DNA of 64,000 nucleotides. Source: Larkinella punicea (GTDB lineage: Bacteria > Bacteroidota > Bacteroidia > Cytophagales > Spirosomataceae). The position numbers and the translations under genes were made by a program. This document shows positions 1-8,692 of this stretch, one piece after another. The first letter of the stretch is position 1; every line of letters begins with the position of its first letter. The stretch is taken from positions 186,001-250,000 of the forward strand of contig NZ_QOWE01000010.1 in assembly GCF_003334855.1 (NCBI RefSeq), given 5' to 3'. Under the pieces are notes generated by a model. It was not told where the DNA came from and made no database searches. It was given only the letters and a program-made list of their open reading frames with translations.

Positions 1-2184
1 TATGGGATGCAACTCGACGTGTTTCTGCTCGACGCGGGCGTGTTCGACAACGGGCCAAACTGCTCGTCGACGCCGAAAGAAATGGCGTATGGCAACCTGA
101 ACTCGCCCTGGTTCCGAAAAGCGTTTCCCAACGGCTTCAGGACCATTGCCCAACGCGCCGACAGCATCGGAACGCGCCTGGGCTTGTGGATTGGTCCCGA
201 CGGATACGGCAACACGCCCCAGGAGGCTCAACAGCGCGTGGATCTGCTCGCCAATCTTTGCCGGGACTACCGGTTCAAAATCTTCAAAATGGACGCCTGT
301 TGCAGCGATTTACGTCCTGAAAAAGAACCGTACTTCATTCAGGCGATGCAAAAAGCCCGGCAGTATTCGCCCGATCTGATCGTACTGAACCACCGCATTT
401 CACTGAGTGAAGCGGCTAAAAAATATACCACGACCTTTTTGTGGGAAGGCAAGGAAACCTACATCGATGTCAATAATTTCAATGATGCGACGGCCATTCA
501 TCACCGGCAGGGGAACATGAAACGGGCGTACCCGCCCAACCTGCTGCGCCTGACCGAAGACCACGGTATTTGCCTTTCCTCCGCGCTTGATTTCTGGGAA
601 GACGACCTCATTCTGCAGGCTTTTAACCGCAGCCTGATCATGGCGCCGGAGATTTACGGCAATCCGTGGCTGTTGCGCGACGACGAATTTCCAACGCTGG
701 CCCGCATCTACAACCTGCACCGGCAATACCGGTCTATTCTTACGCAAGCCATGCCGTTACCCGAAACAGATTACGGTTACAAGGCGGTTTCCCGCGGAAA
801 TGCCACCACGCGGTTTATTACGTTACGAAATCTGGGCTGGACCAGTGAAACTCGTGCCATCCCGTGTGACCGTTCCATCGGCTTGGAACCAGCACCACGT
901 TACACCGTCAAACAGATTCATCCCACCGAAAAAGTCATTGGCGTTTTCGAGTACGGCAAACCGGTGCCGGTCGAGGTTCAACCGTTTCGGTCGGCTTTGT
1001 TCATGATAACCGCCGAGGATACCGATTTTTCGGTCACCGGAATCGAATATAAAATCATCAATGACCAACCCGGCAAACCACTGGTGATGCAGCTACTGGG
1101 GAAACCGGGGACAACGCATACCGTCCGGATCAAGGCCGGAAACCGTGCGTTCACCAAAGCGACGCTGCATGGAAAAACCACCAACGCTGTTGGTTCAGAA
1201 ATGAAGGTGTCATTTCCCGGAAAGATGCAAAAGGCGGCTTCCCATCGCTTCATTGGCACGCTTTCGCCAATACCGGTGCCGTCCTCGTATCCGTCGATGT
1301 ACGAAACAATGTGTTTTGCCAACGACAACAATGCGCTGGAAGTACGCAGTCTGGCGCGTGCGGGAAAAACGCAACACCCGGAAGTCCAGGCTGCCCGCGA
1401 CGCTTTTTTCAACGATACGACCTTTGTTCAAACCGGTTCGTGGGATCGTTACGCCTTTGATGGCGATACTGGTACGGCCTTTAACGCCTACGCCAGTACC
1501 TACACAAAAGGTGTCATCCAACCCGGTGCGCTGCGGATCGATTTGCAAAATCCGACGCGAATCGATCAACTTGTTCTCCGCCGGATTCCCGCTGACTACC
1601 AACCCGGTTCCGTTGCTTTTTCCAATGATCTGGTTCGCTGGCAGTCGGCAACGGTGAAACGAACCGGGGACGATTTGCACCTGACAGTTCCGGGGGGTGG
1701 ATCTTATCGGTATGTAAAAATTGCCAATGCTCCGCTGTCGGTTCGGGAAATCGAAGGGTTTTATCAGGGCCGGAAACTTCCAGCCCGCTCGTGGAAAGCC
1801 AGCAATTTATTCGAAAAAGAGAAAGAAGCGAAGCTGGCCTGGGCGCATTCTTTTTCAATCGCGGAGGCCGATTCAGGCAGCTATCTGGCCCTGGCCGTAC
1901 CAGGAAATTACAAAACTGAGGGGTTGTTTGCAGCCATTCGTTTCGGAAATGAGGTGATCGCTCCCAACGATCGGAGCCCTTCGTTTCCGTACAACAACTG
2001 GGAACACATCGATACGGTCGATGGCAATGTGACCTTTTACTTCCCGCTTAAAAACCACCTGCTGAACCAGGCATTAACGATTTCGTTATTTTCAACGGAT
2101 GGTACATTGACAACGCTTCAACCTGCCCTTTGGCTAACGACGCACCCAAACTCGTTTCTGAAAAAAGAATTAATTCTTGAATAA
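1..2184 (+). CDS. Secreted alpha-galactosidase-like glycoside hydrolase (clan GH-D type), 5' end missing
   Basis: The frame is open to base 1, so the start lies outside the window; the first visible ATG is at base 7. The visible 727 residues begin inside a (beta/alpha)8 barrel. 'FLLDAGVFDN' resembles the 'FLLDDGWF' strand of GH36, and 'FKMD' (Asp about residue 98) sits where GH-D enzymes keep the KxD nucleophile. A later stretch, 'LTEDHGICLSSALDFWEDD', is in place of the usual acid/base region. About residues 470-590 look like a discoidin (F5/8 type C) carbohydrate-binding fold. The family is inferred from barrel motifs only and the substrate is unknown. The next gene is convergent after about 105 bases. 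Confidence 0.7.
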   Translation, partial: YGMQLDVFLLDAGVFDNGPNCSSTPKEMAYGNLNSPWFRKAFPNGFRTIAQRADSIGTRLGLWIGPDGYGNTPQEAQQRVDLLANLCRDYRFKIFKMDACCSDLRPEKEPYFIQAMQKARQYSPDLIVLNHRISLSEAAKKYTTTFLWEGKETYIDVNNFNDATAIHHRQGNMKRAYPPNLLRLTEDHGICLSSALDFWEDDLILQAFNRSLIMAPEIYGNPWLLRDDEFPTLARIYNLHRQYRSILTQAMPLPETDYGYKAVSRGNATTRFITLRNLGWTSETRAIPCDRSIGLEPAPRYTVKQIHPTEKVIGVFEYGKPVPVEVQPFRSALFMITAEDTDFSVTGIEYKIINDQPGKPLVMQLLGKPGTTHTVRIKAGNRAFTKATLHGKTTNAVGSEMKVSFPGKMQKAASHRFIGTLSPIPVPSSYPSMYETMCFANDNNALEVRSLARAGKTQHPEVQAARDAFFNDTTFVQTGSWDRYAFDGDTGTAFNAYASTYTKGVIQPGALRIDLQNPTRIDQLVLRRIPADYQPGSVAFSNDLVRWQSATVKRTGDDLHLTVPGGGSYRYVKIANAPLSVREIEGFYQGRKLPARSWKASNLFEKEKEAKLAWAHSFSIAEADSGSYLALAVPGNYKTEGLFAAIRFGNEVIAPNDRSPSFPYNNWEHIDTVDGNVTFYFPLKNHLLNQALTISLFSTDGTLTTLQPALWLTTHPNSFLKKELILE

Positions 2185-2289
2185 ACGTCTGCGCAATGGA
2201 GTATTCCATGCGTTGGTAATCTTGGTTTCTTACCAGTTCTCAAACCCAAAGGGCGTCCCCGTTAAAATTTTACATTCACCTATTCTCTT

Positions 2290-2472
2290 TCAAATAAAGC
2301 TATCGTCAAACTCGTCAACAATGGTCAGGTCATTGACATCGAACCATTCTTCCGAATCGTCATCCAGTCGGCAGAGGATCTGCGTTTCTTCTTCATTCAG
2401 GCTCGAAACCGTCAATGTATGGCCGTTGTTGACGCTCGCATCTGCGTGTTTTACTGTATCTCCGTAGTGCAT
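2290..2472 (-). CDS. Small hypothetical acidic protein
   Basis: A 60-residue acidic reading frame (rich in D and E, 'DDDSEEWFDVNDL') ending 'DEFDDSFI'. I place the start at the ATG at 2472, 19 bases after the DUF5615 stop. A longer reading from 2508 would overlap that gene by 17 bases. It is the third gene of a short minus-strand run with the DUF433/DUF5615 pair and may be co-transcribed. I do not recognise a family. It could be a small accessory protein or a chance frame. Confidence 0.45.
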   Translation of the reverse strand: MHYGDTVKHADASVNNGHTLTVSSLNEEETQILCRLDDDSEEWFDVNDLTIVDEFDDSFI

Positions 2473-2491
2473 AAATTGTGAATGTTGCCAG

Positions 2492-2833
2492 CTATTGAAT
2501 GGCCTCAAGTCTGTCCAGATATACCTTAACCAACTTATTTTGTTTGCTTAATTCACAAACAGCAGGCCAACAGGCCATAATACGTTCATGGAAATGGCGC
2601 ATTTTAAGGTTCCCAAAACCAATCCAAATAATACGTGGTGGCGGTTCTTTGAATAAAATACGATTGAAAAAATCAGTATCCTTCGTAATAATTGTCAACG
2701 AATTGGTTTTAGCATATTCCCAAATTTCAGTGTCTGACATTTCGTCGTCAATATCTCTCTGATGGGTATATAATTCGTTCCTCCAAAGCGAAAAATAATA
2801 GGGATGATTGACATCGAGCAAATACGTCGGCAT
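2492..2833 (-). CDS. DUF5615 family PIN-like protein (putative toxin)
   Basis: 113 residues opening 'MPTYLLDVNHPYYF', with 'SDTEIWEYAKTN', 'IITKDTDF' and 'PPRIIWIGFGNLK'. This is the D...TKDxDF pattern of DUF5615/Mut7-C-like PIN-fold proteins, whose conserved acidic residues (Asp in 'LLDV', Asp in 'KDTDF') are thought to bind metal for RNA cleavage. The gene follows the DUF433 gene after 4 bases, the usual antitoxin-then-toxin order of these pairs. Activity as a ribonuclease toxin is inferred from the family. 'LDVN' replaces the more common 'LDEN', so one acidic ligand may be missing. Confidence 0.8.
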   Translation of the reverse strand: MPTYLLDVNHPYYFSLWRNELYTHQRDIDDEMSDTEIWEYAKTNSLTIITKDTDFFNRILFKEPPPRIIWIGFGNLKMRHFHERIMACWPAVCELSKQNKLVKVYLDRLEAIQ

Positions 2834-2837
2834 ATCC

Positions 2838-3077
2838 TCAGGCAGCCTGTAGCGGGCGAATCGTATAGTGCCGGTTCATTAACTCAGCGGCAAATCGTAC
2901 GCAAGCTGTGATATCATCCGGTTCCAGTGAGGGGTATTGGTATAGAATTTCTTCGGCACTTTCGCCCGCACCCAGAAATTCCAGAATAGTCTGTACGGCA
3001 ATCCTTTTCCCCCGGATGGTTGGTTTTCCGTTACACAAATCGGGGTCGATCGTAATCCGTTCTGCAATGTATTCCAT
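2838..3077 (-). CDS. DUF433 domain antitoxin-like protein
   Basis: 79 residues with the full DUF433 pattern: 'RITIDPDLCNGKPTIRGKRI', 'ILEFLGAGESAEEILYQYPSL' and 'DITACVRFAAEL'. DUF433 is a winged-helix-like domain, normally the antitoxin and DNA-binding autoregulator partner of a DUF5615 PIN-like toxin. That toxin gene lies 4 bases downstream, so the two are very likely co-translated. Both ends of the three-gene run are convergent with, or independent of, glycan genes, which suggests a small mobile module. The function is inferred from family and gene order. Confidence 0.85.
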   Translation of the reverse strand: MEYIAERITIDPDLCNGKPTIRGKRIAVQTILEFLGAGESAEEILYQYPSLEPDDITACVRFAAELMNRHYTIRPLQAA

Positions 3078-3137
3078 AACTAAATATACTGAAATTTTTA
3101 AAAACCGCCTTCCTGACTATACTGAAAGTTCCCGTTC

Positions 3138-4550
3138 TTAGGGCTTCGGAGTAGAAATTAACCCCAAATCCCACGCATCCGTTCGGAACGGGATCACCGG
3201 CAGTCCTTCCTTGCTGAAGAGATTCGGCACCGGAGCATCGCGGAACGCAAATCGCACTGCCACCGGATTTTTGATGTTCTCGGCCCAAACCTCCAGCGTG
3301 TTTCCTTTGATGCGGGCCTGCGCTTTGGAAAATACTTTGTCGGCTTCCGCAATTTCCAGCTCGGCAATGTCTGCTCCTTTGGCGATCAAGCCGTTGGGCG
3401 CGTTGTCGAATGTAATCCGGATTTTATTGCCGTCCACCTGCATTGAGCGGTATTGCGGGCTTTTGTACAGTCCTACATTCTGGCCGTAGGTTTCCGCCAG
3501 GGCCCAGTTCGCCAGCCGGTTACCCACTTCTTTTTTATAAGCCGGGTGAATATCCTTCAGGTTGTCTACCAGATCCGTCGTCACGATCATCCCGGATTTC
3601 GGAATGTCCATCGCTTTCGTCTGGCTTTCCCGCGTGGCTGCGGTCTGGTACTTATCCCCGTAGGTATAGGGGGCAATCTGGACGTAATAAAACGGAAAAT
3701 CCTTCTGCCAGACGCCCCGCCAGGCGTCAACCAGCGCGTGCGTCAGTTTGTGGTAGGCCGGTGCATCGTGGCGGTTGGCTTCACCCTGGTACCAGATTAC
3801 GCCGGCAATCGGAAACGAGGTGATCGGTGCGGCCATGCCGTTGTAAAGCACGCCCGGTTTATTGGGGGCCCAGGGCGCTTTCGGCATCGTTTGGGCCGAC
3901 CGGCGGGTTTCCGGGTAAAGCATCGCGATGGGTTCCGGCACCCAGGAATCCATGAACGAACCACCCCACGACATATCGATCAATCCGATGGGAACGTTGA
4001 GGGTGTTCTGTAGTTTTTTTCCGAAAAAATAACCGACCGCGCTGAAATACTTCATCGTCAGCGAATCGCAAACCGCCCAGTTGCCCCGAACATCGACCTG
4101 GGGTGAATCCGCGGCCCGTTTCGGAATTTTGAAAAACCTCATGTTGGCGTTGAACGCCGTCGGCGATTCGGCGCGGGCATCTTTTGCACCCCCGCTCGCC
4201 GTCATTTCCATGTTCGACTGCCCGGAACACAGCCACACCTCGCCAATCAGGATGTTGGTCAATTCGACTTTATTATACCCATTGATCGTGATCGTGTAGG
4301 GTCCACCGGCTTTGGGAGTTCGGAGGCTCACCTTCCAGATGGCATTGTCGGCGCAGGTGGTGCTCACCGGCTGGCTTTCCCAACTGGCCGAAACCGTCAC
4401 TTTCTCCGTCGGATCAGCCCAGCCCCAGATCATGATTTCGGTCTGCTGTTGCAGCACCATGTTGGAATTTAACACAGACGGCAAGGTGACATTAGCCCAG
4501 GCGGTCGTAGCCAGCAATACCAGCGCGAGTATCTTTTTCATACAGTTCAT
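3138..4550 (-). CDS. Sialate O-acetylesterase family protein, secreted
   Basis: SGNH-type esterase (DUF303/SASA family) that would remove acetyl groups from sialic acid or other acetylated sugars. A signal peptide is visible (MNCMKKILALVLLATTAWA). 'LCSGQSNMEM' (Ser about residue 112) is the nucleophile block, and 'IWYQGEANR' is a second family motif. A longer frame runs to 4634 and overlaps the sulfatase. I chose the ATG at 4550 (alternative 4541) because it begins the signal peptide. It lies 64 bases downstream of the sulfatase gene on the same strand, so the two are probably one operon acting on decorated glycans. In Bacteroidota such esterases often act on acetylated xylan or pectin rather than sialic acid. 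Confidence 0.85.
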   Translation of the reverse strand: MNCMKKILALVLLATTAWANVTLPSVLNSNMVLQQQTEIMIWGWADPTEKVTVSASWESQPVSTTCADNAIWKVSLRTPKAGGPYTITINGYNKVELTNILIGEVWLCSGQSNMEMTASGGAKDARAESPTAFNANMRFFKIPKRAADSPQVDVRGNWAVCDSLTMKYFSAVGYFFGKKLQNTLNVPIGLIDMSWGGSFMDSWVPEPIAMLYPETRRSAQTMPKAPWAPNKPGVLYNGMAAPITSFPIAGVIWYQGEANRHDAPAYHKLTHALVDAWRGVWQKDFPFYYVQIAPYTYGDKYQTAATRESQTKAMDIPKSGMIVTTDLVDNLKDIHPAYKKEVGNRLANWALAETYGQNVGLYKSPQYRSMQVDGNKIRITFDNAPNGLIAKGADIAELEIAEADKVFSKAQARIKGNTLEVWAENIKNPVAVRFAFRDAPVPNLFSKEGLPVIPFRTDAWDLGLISTPKP

Positions 4551-4614
4551 CGAAGACGGTTCAGGAAGTTCCTGACAGGATCGCAAAGTAAGCGGTATTC
4601 CGTCATAAAACCGT

Positions 4615-6012
4615 CTATTTCTCCACGATGGCATCCAGCAAGGGCGCTACCGGCACCACTCCCGCCCGGTGTTTTTCAAACGCCTTTTTTAACTCCTCCA
4701 GAATTTCGGGGTGTTTGCGGCCCACCTCATACCGCTCGCCGGGATCAACTTCCAGGTTATACAACCAGGCCGGGTCGTGCGGCACCGGAGCTTCCGGCGA
4801 ATACGACGGATGGGTTGTAAAATGCGCTTTCCAGGGGCCTTTTCGAATGGCGTACAAACGGTCGGAATCGTAGTAATACACCAGATCGGTCACCTTGTCC
4901 TTTTGGCCGGTCAACAGGTCTTTGATGTTCTGCCCATCCAGCGCCTGATCGTTCGGCAGTGGCACCTTCGCCAGATTCAGAATGGTTGGAAACAGATCCA
5001 TCGACGTCGCCACGGCGGACGACACCGTATTGGCTTTCACCAGGCCGGGTGCCCAGATAATAGCCGGGACGCGCATCCCGCCTTCGTAGGTTGACCCTTT
5101 CGCTTCAAACAACGGCCCCGCCGAACCGCCGTTTTCTTCCAGCCGGTTTTTGATCAGCCACGGGCCGTTATCGCTCAGAAAGACGACATACGTATTTTTA
5201 TCCAGCTTCAAATCCTTCAGTTTTTTCAAAATCTGCCCCACGCTCCAATCCAGTTCCTCGACCACATCGCCATATAAACCGCGTTTGCTCTTGCCCCTAA
5301 AATCGTCCGAAGCATACAAGGGAACGTGCGGAAACGGGCTGGCGTAGTACATAAAGAACGGTTTTCCCTGGTTCTTCGAAATGAAGTTCAGCACCTCGTC
5401 GGTATACCGTTTGGTTAGTAATCGTTGATCAGGTTCAGTTTCGATCACGGTATTATCCCGGTACAAAGGTAGGAGCGGATTGTTGTTCGGGGGAGCGGTC
5501 TGCGTCGGAAAGGAACCTACCTTTCCCATGTCGTTTGAATACGGAAGTCCGAAATACGAATCAAAACCGTACTGCAAAGGCAGAAACTCCGGTTTCGAAC
5601 CCAAATGCCATTTCCCGACGATGCCCGTTCGATACCCCTTGCTTTTCAGGGCTTTCGCAATCGTCATTTCGCTGTGCGGTAACCCGTTGGCCGAGTTGGG
5701 AAAAAAGACCGCCCGCTTGCCGAAAATGCCGTTCCGAATCGGCAACCGCCCCGTCAGCAGAGCCGCCCGGCTGGGTGTGCAGACGTTGGCGGCCACATAA
5801 AACTGGGTAAAGCGGGTTCCTTCGGCGGCCATCCGATCCAGGTGGGGCGTTCGAATGGTCGGGTGGCCGTAGCAACTCAGATCACCGTAGCCTAAATCAT
5901 CCGCCAGAATGATGATAAAGTTGGGTAGTTTGGCCGATTGCGCCCTAGCAATACAGATAGACGATAGAATCAGTAGAGAAATTAACCAGGCGGTTTTGTA
6001 AAAATGATTCAT
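4615..6012 (-). CDS. S1-family sulfatase, secreted
   Basis: 465 residues. The signal peptide is 'WLISLLILSSICIARAQ'. Next comes 'FIIILADDLGYGD' (metal ligands Asp38, Asp39), then 'NVCTPSRAALLTGRLP', the C-x-P-S-R signature. Cys78 of that signature is converted to formylglycine by the maturation enzyme. 'GKWHLG' and the 'LSDNGPW' block complete the family. Sulfatases of this group cleave sulfate esters from glycans such as GalNAc-6-sulfate, but the exact substrate cannot be read from sequence. It is the first gene of a probable operon with the downstream O-acetylesterase. No anaerobic maturase gene is in the window. Confidence 0.92.
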   Translation of the reverse strand: MNHFYKTAWLISLLILSSICIARAQSAKLPNFIIILADDLGYGDLSCYGHPTIRTPHLDRMAAEGTRFTQFYVAANVCTPSRAALLTGRLPIRNGIFGKRAVFFPNSANGLPHSEMTIAKALKSKGYRTGIVGKWHLGSKPEFLPLQYGFDSYFGLPYSNDMGKVGSFPTQTAPPNNNPLLPLYRDNTVIETEPDQRLLTKRYTDEVLNFISKNQGKPFFMYYASPFPHVPLYASDDFRGKSKRGLYGDVVEELDWSVGQILKKLKDLKLDKNTYVVFLSDNGPWLIKNRLEENGGSAGPLFEAKGSTYEGGMRVPAIIWAPGLVKANTVSSAVATSMDLFPTILNLAKVPLPNDQALDGQNIKDLLTGQKDKVTDLVYYYDSDRLYAIRKGPWKAHFTTHPSYSPEAPVPHDPAWLYNLEVDPGERYEVGRKHPEILEELKKAFEKHRAGVVPVAPLLDAIVEK

Positions 6013-6086
6013 GAGTGTTTGGTCGTTAATCCAAACGCAAATAAACGGTTTTAAACGTGATTAGTCCACGGGAAACCGCATCTTAT

Positions 6087-6117
6087 TTTGTCTCCATGCC
6101 AAAAACATTTACTTTAG
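6087..6117 (+). promoter_or_regulatory. Bacteroidota-type promoter, -33 TTTG and -7 TACTTTAG
   Basis: TTTG at 6087-6090 and TACTTTAG at 6110-6117 are separated by 19 bases, matching the Bacteroidota primary sigma consensus TTTG-N19-TAnnTTTG with one mismatch. The following ATG is at 6141, giving a leader of roughly 17 bases. Confidence 0.5.
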
Positions 6118-6140
6118 CACAACCCTAAATTCAACCTGAA

Positions 6141-7310
6141 ATGCGATCTTCGTTTGCCGCTCTTTCGTTGCTCTCTCTCCTTTCCCTGCGCGTGGTTGCC
6201 CAACCGAATCCCGACCGGCCCGAGTTGCGGCAGGGGGCCTACTATAGCGAACCCGACGGCGCAAAAGCCCTCCAGAATTGCGCCATTGCCTACTCTGACC
6301 GGGCTTCCTGGGAAAAACGGGCTGCCCAGATCCGGCAAGGCATCCGCGAGGGGTTGAAACTTCCGGAAAAACCGGCCTTCGCTCCGCTCAACCCCATTCG
6401 GCACAGTCTTCGGAAAATGGACGGTTATACCGTTGAGAACGTTGCATTTGAAAGTTTACCCGGTTTTTACATAACCGGAAATCTGTACAAACCGGCCGGC
6501 ATTTCCGGAAAAACAGCCGCCGTTCTATGCCCCCACGGTCACACGGCCAACGCCGACGCCCGGTTTGTGGAGCAGACCCAGCAACGCTGCATCACGATGG
6601 CAAAAATGGGTGCCGTGGTGTTCGTGTATGATATGCTGGGCTACGGCGATTCGAAACAATGTAGCCACAAACTCCCGGAAGCCGCCAAATTGCAGACCTT
6701 GAACAGCATCCGGGCGCTGGATTTTCTGACCGGTTTGCCGGAAGTCGATCCTGAACGGGTTGCGGTTTCGGGCGAATCCGGCGGAGGCACGCAGACCTTT
6801 CTGCTGACGGCGCTGGATTCGCGCGTGAAAGTTTCGGTGCCAGTTGTCATGGTTTCGGCGCACTTCTTCGGTGGTTGTGTTTGCGAAAGTGGCATGCCCA
6901 TTCACAAACGCCCGACCCACGAAACCAACAACGTTGAGATTGCCGCCCTGGCCGCTCCCCGCCCTATGATCATGATTTCGGACGGCGGTGACTGGACCAA
7001 AAACACGCCGAATGTCGAATTTCCGCATGTCCAGCGGATCTACGGGTTTTACAACGCCAAAAACCGGGTCGAGAATGTTCACCTGCCGAACGAAAAGCAC
7101 GACTTCGGCCCTTCCAAACGGACGGCGGCCTACCGCTTTCTGGCCCTGCATCTCAAGCTCGACCTGAATAAAGTGATGAAAGACGGCCACATTGACGAAA
7201 GTCCGAACGTGTTGTTAAAACCGGCTGATTTACAGGTATTTACGGATGCTAACCCGCGCCCGGCCAACGCTGTTGTCGGTGATGATGCCGTGATGGCGTT
7301 GTTGAAGTAA
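6141..7310 (+). CDS. Secreted alpha/beta hydrolase, acetyl-xylan-esterase-like
   Basis: 389 residues with a signal peptide (AALSLLSLLSLRVVAQ). The alpha/beta-hydrolase core is clear: 'AVLCPHGHTANADARF' before the oxyanion strand, 'VYDMLGYGDS', the nucleophile elbow 'GESGGGTQ' (Ser), and 'PMIMISDGGDWT', probably carrying the acid. 'NEKHDFGPSKR' carries the catalytic His. This resembles the AXE1/dienelactone-hydrolase-like group found in glycan loci, so deacetylation of plant polysaccharides is plausible but not proven. It is divergent from the sulfatase operon and has its own promoter-like boxes. Confidence 0.8.
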   Translation: MRSSFAALSLLSLLSLRVVAQPNPDRPELRQGAYYSEPDGAKALQNCAIAYSDRASWEKRAAQIRQGIREGLKLPEKPAFAPLNPIRHSLRKMDGYTVENVAFESLPGFYITGNLYKPAGISGKTAAVLCPHGHTANADARFVEQTQQRCITMAKMGAVVFVYDMLGYGDSKQCSHKLPEAAKLQTLNSIRALDFLTGLPEVDPERVAVSGESGGGTQTFLLTALDSRVKVSVPVVMVSAHFFGGCVCESGMPIHKRPTHETNNVEIAALAAPRPMIMISDGGDWTKNTPNVEFPHVQRIYGFYNAKNRVENVHLPNEKHDFGPSKRTAAYRFLALHLKLDLNKVMKDGHIDESPNVLLKPADLQVFTDANPRPANAVVGDDAVMALLK

Positions 7311-7500
7311 ATAGTCAAATTCAAAAAATAAATAGGACATATCCCCTATAATACCGAAAGTATATTTTGATAGTTCGAAATTTATAGTAGATTTATTCCG
7401 GCCGCTTCATTCCCTTTTCCGATAGCCTGCTCTGGCTATTGACCCGTTTCGTCATCACCCAACCAAACTAAAAACCGGTCGAATCGTCCGGTCTGCGACT

Positions 7501-8634
7501 ATGAACCGTCGACATTTTCTTCACACGGCCAGTCTGAGCTCGCTCGCCCTGGCTTCCGGCGTCTCATCCTGCGCCCCCCGCCTGAGCACCCTGTCAAACC
7601 AGCCCCTGCACCGCGTTCCGAAACTGAAACTCTCACTGGACCGGATTGTAAAAGAAACCGTGGGACTACGCCCCTTCCGGGCATCCGGTCCACGCATCGC
7701 CAGGGAAACACTGGGCAGCAAAACCCTGGTTCACAACTACGGCCACGGCGGCAGCGGCTGGTCGCTGTCGTGGGGAACCGGCAATCTGGCCCGCGAACTC
7801 GTCCTGTCGACCGGCCAGAAAAAAGTGGCGGTTTTGGGATCAGGAACGGTGGGACTGGCTACGGCCCGCTTGCTGCAGGAAAAGGGCTGTGAAGTAACCA
7901 TTTACACCAAAGACCTGCCGCCCAATGTAACGAGCAATCTGGCAACCGGCACCTGGTCGCCCGCTTCCCGCGTGTGTGACCCCAAAGTAGCCACGCCCGA
8001 ATTTCACGCTTTGTGGGAAAACGCCACGCGGTTTTCGTTCCGGCGGTTTCAATTTATGCTCGGATTAGACGATATTGTGTCGTGGGTCGATGAATACGGG
8101 GTCAGCAACGAACCGTTCCGGCAACAAACGGACCCGGCCATCGGGGGCGAAGTCTACCATCTGGCCGGCTTGATTCCCGAGCGGAAAGAGCTAACACCGA
8201 AAGAGCATTCCTTTGGTGCCAAATACGTTTCCTGGCGGTCGAGCATGATGTTCAATATTCCGAGTTACCTCCACCACCAACTCAGTACGTTCATCATGCT
8301 GGGAGGAAAGCTCAAGGTGCAGGAGATCAAAAAACTGGAAGATATCGACGCCCTGCCCGAAATGTGCGTTGTCAACTGCATGGGGCTGGGTGCCAAGGAA
8401 ATCTTTAATGACGAAGAATTGACGCCGATTTCCGGGCAGCTCGCCTGCCTGATTCCGCAGAACGAGGTGACCTACAAGCTCAACGCCCGGGGTGCCAGCA
8501 TCATTTCGCGAAAAGACGGGATTTACCTGGGGGGCAACGGGCTGGTCGGCAACTGGGATACGACACCGAAGCGGGAAGTAACCGAGAAATTTGTCGATAC
8601 CATCCAGCAGGTCATGAAGGAAATGAGAAGCTAA
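7501..8634 (+). CDS. FAD-dependent oxidoreductase, D-amino-acid oxidase family, exported
   Basis: 377 residues. The N-terminus 'MNRRHFLHTASLSSLALASG' has a Tat-like RR motif with a lipobox-like 'GVSSC'. 'KKVAVLGSGTVGLATARLL' is the dinucleotide-binding GxGxxG fold for FAD, and 'ATGTWSPAS' and 'VNCMGLGAKEIF' fit the DAO fold. The end, 'IYLGGNGLVGNWDT', resembles the C-terminal FAD loop. It probably oxidises an amine or amino acid. It is followed by a secreted RidA-like protein. RidA proteins hydrolyse imines, the products of such oxidases, so the two may work together outside the cytoplasm. Confidence 0.8.
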   Translation: MNRRHFLHTASLSSLALASGVSSCAPRLSTLSNQPLHRVPKLKLSLDRIVKETVGLRPFRASGPRIARETLGSKTLVHNYGHGGSGWSLSWGTGNLARELVLSTGQKKVAVLGSGTVGLATARLLQEKGCEVTIYTKDLPPNVTSNLATGTWSPASRVCDPKVATPEFHALWENATRFSFRRFQFMLGLDDIVSWVDEYGVSNEPFRQQTDPAIGGEVYHLAGLIPERKELTPKEHSFGAKYVSWRSSMMFNIPSYLHHQLSTFIMLGGKLKVQEIKKLEDIDALPEMCVVNCMGLGAKEIFNDEELTPISGQLACLIPQNEVTYKLNARGASIISRKDGIYLGGNGLVGNWDTTPKREVTEKFVDTIQQVMKEMRS

Positions 8635-8692
8635 TAATATCTTTATTATTAACCGGTTATCTACTTTCTATTCACCATAAACTTTACCCTTT

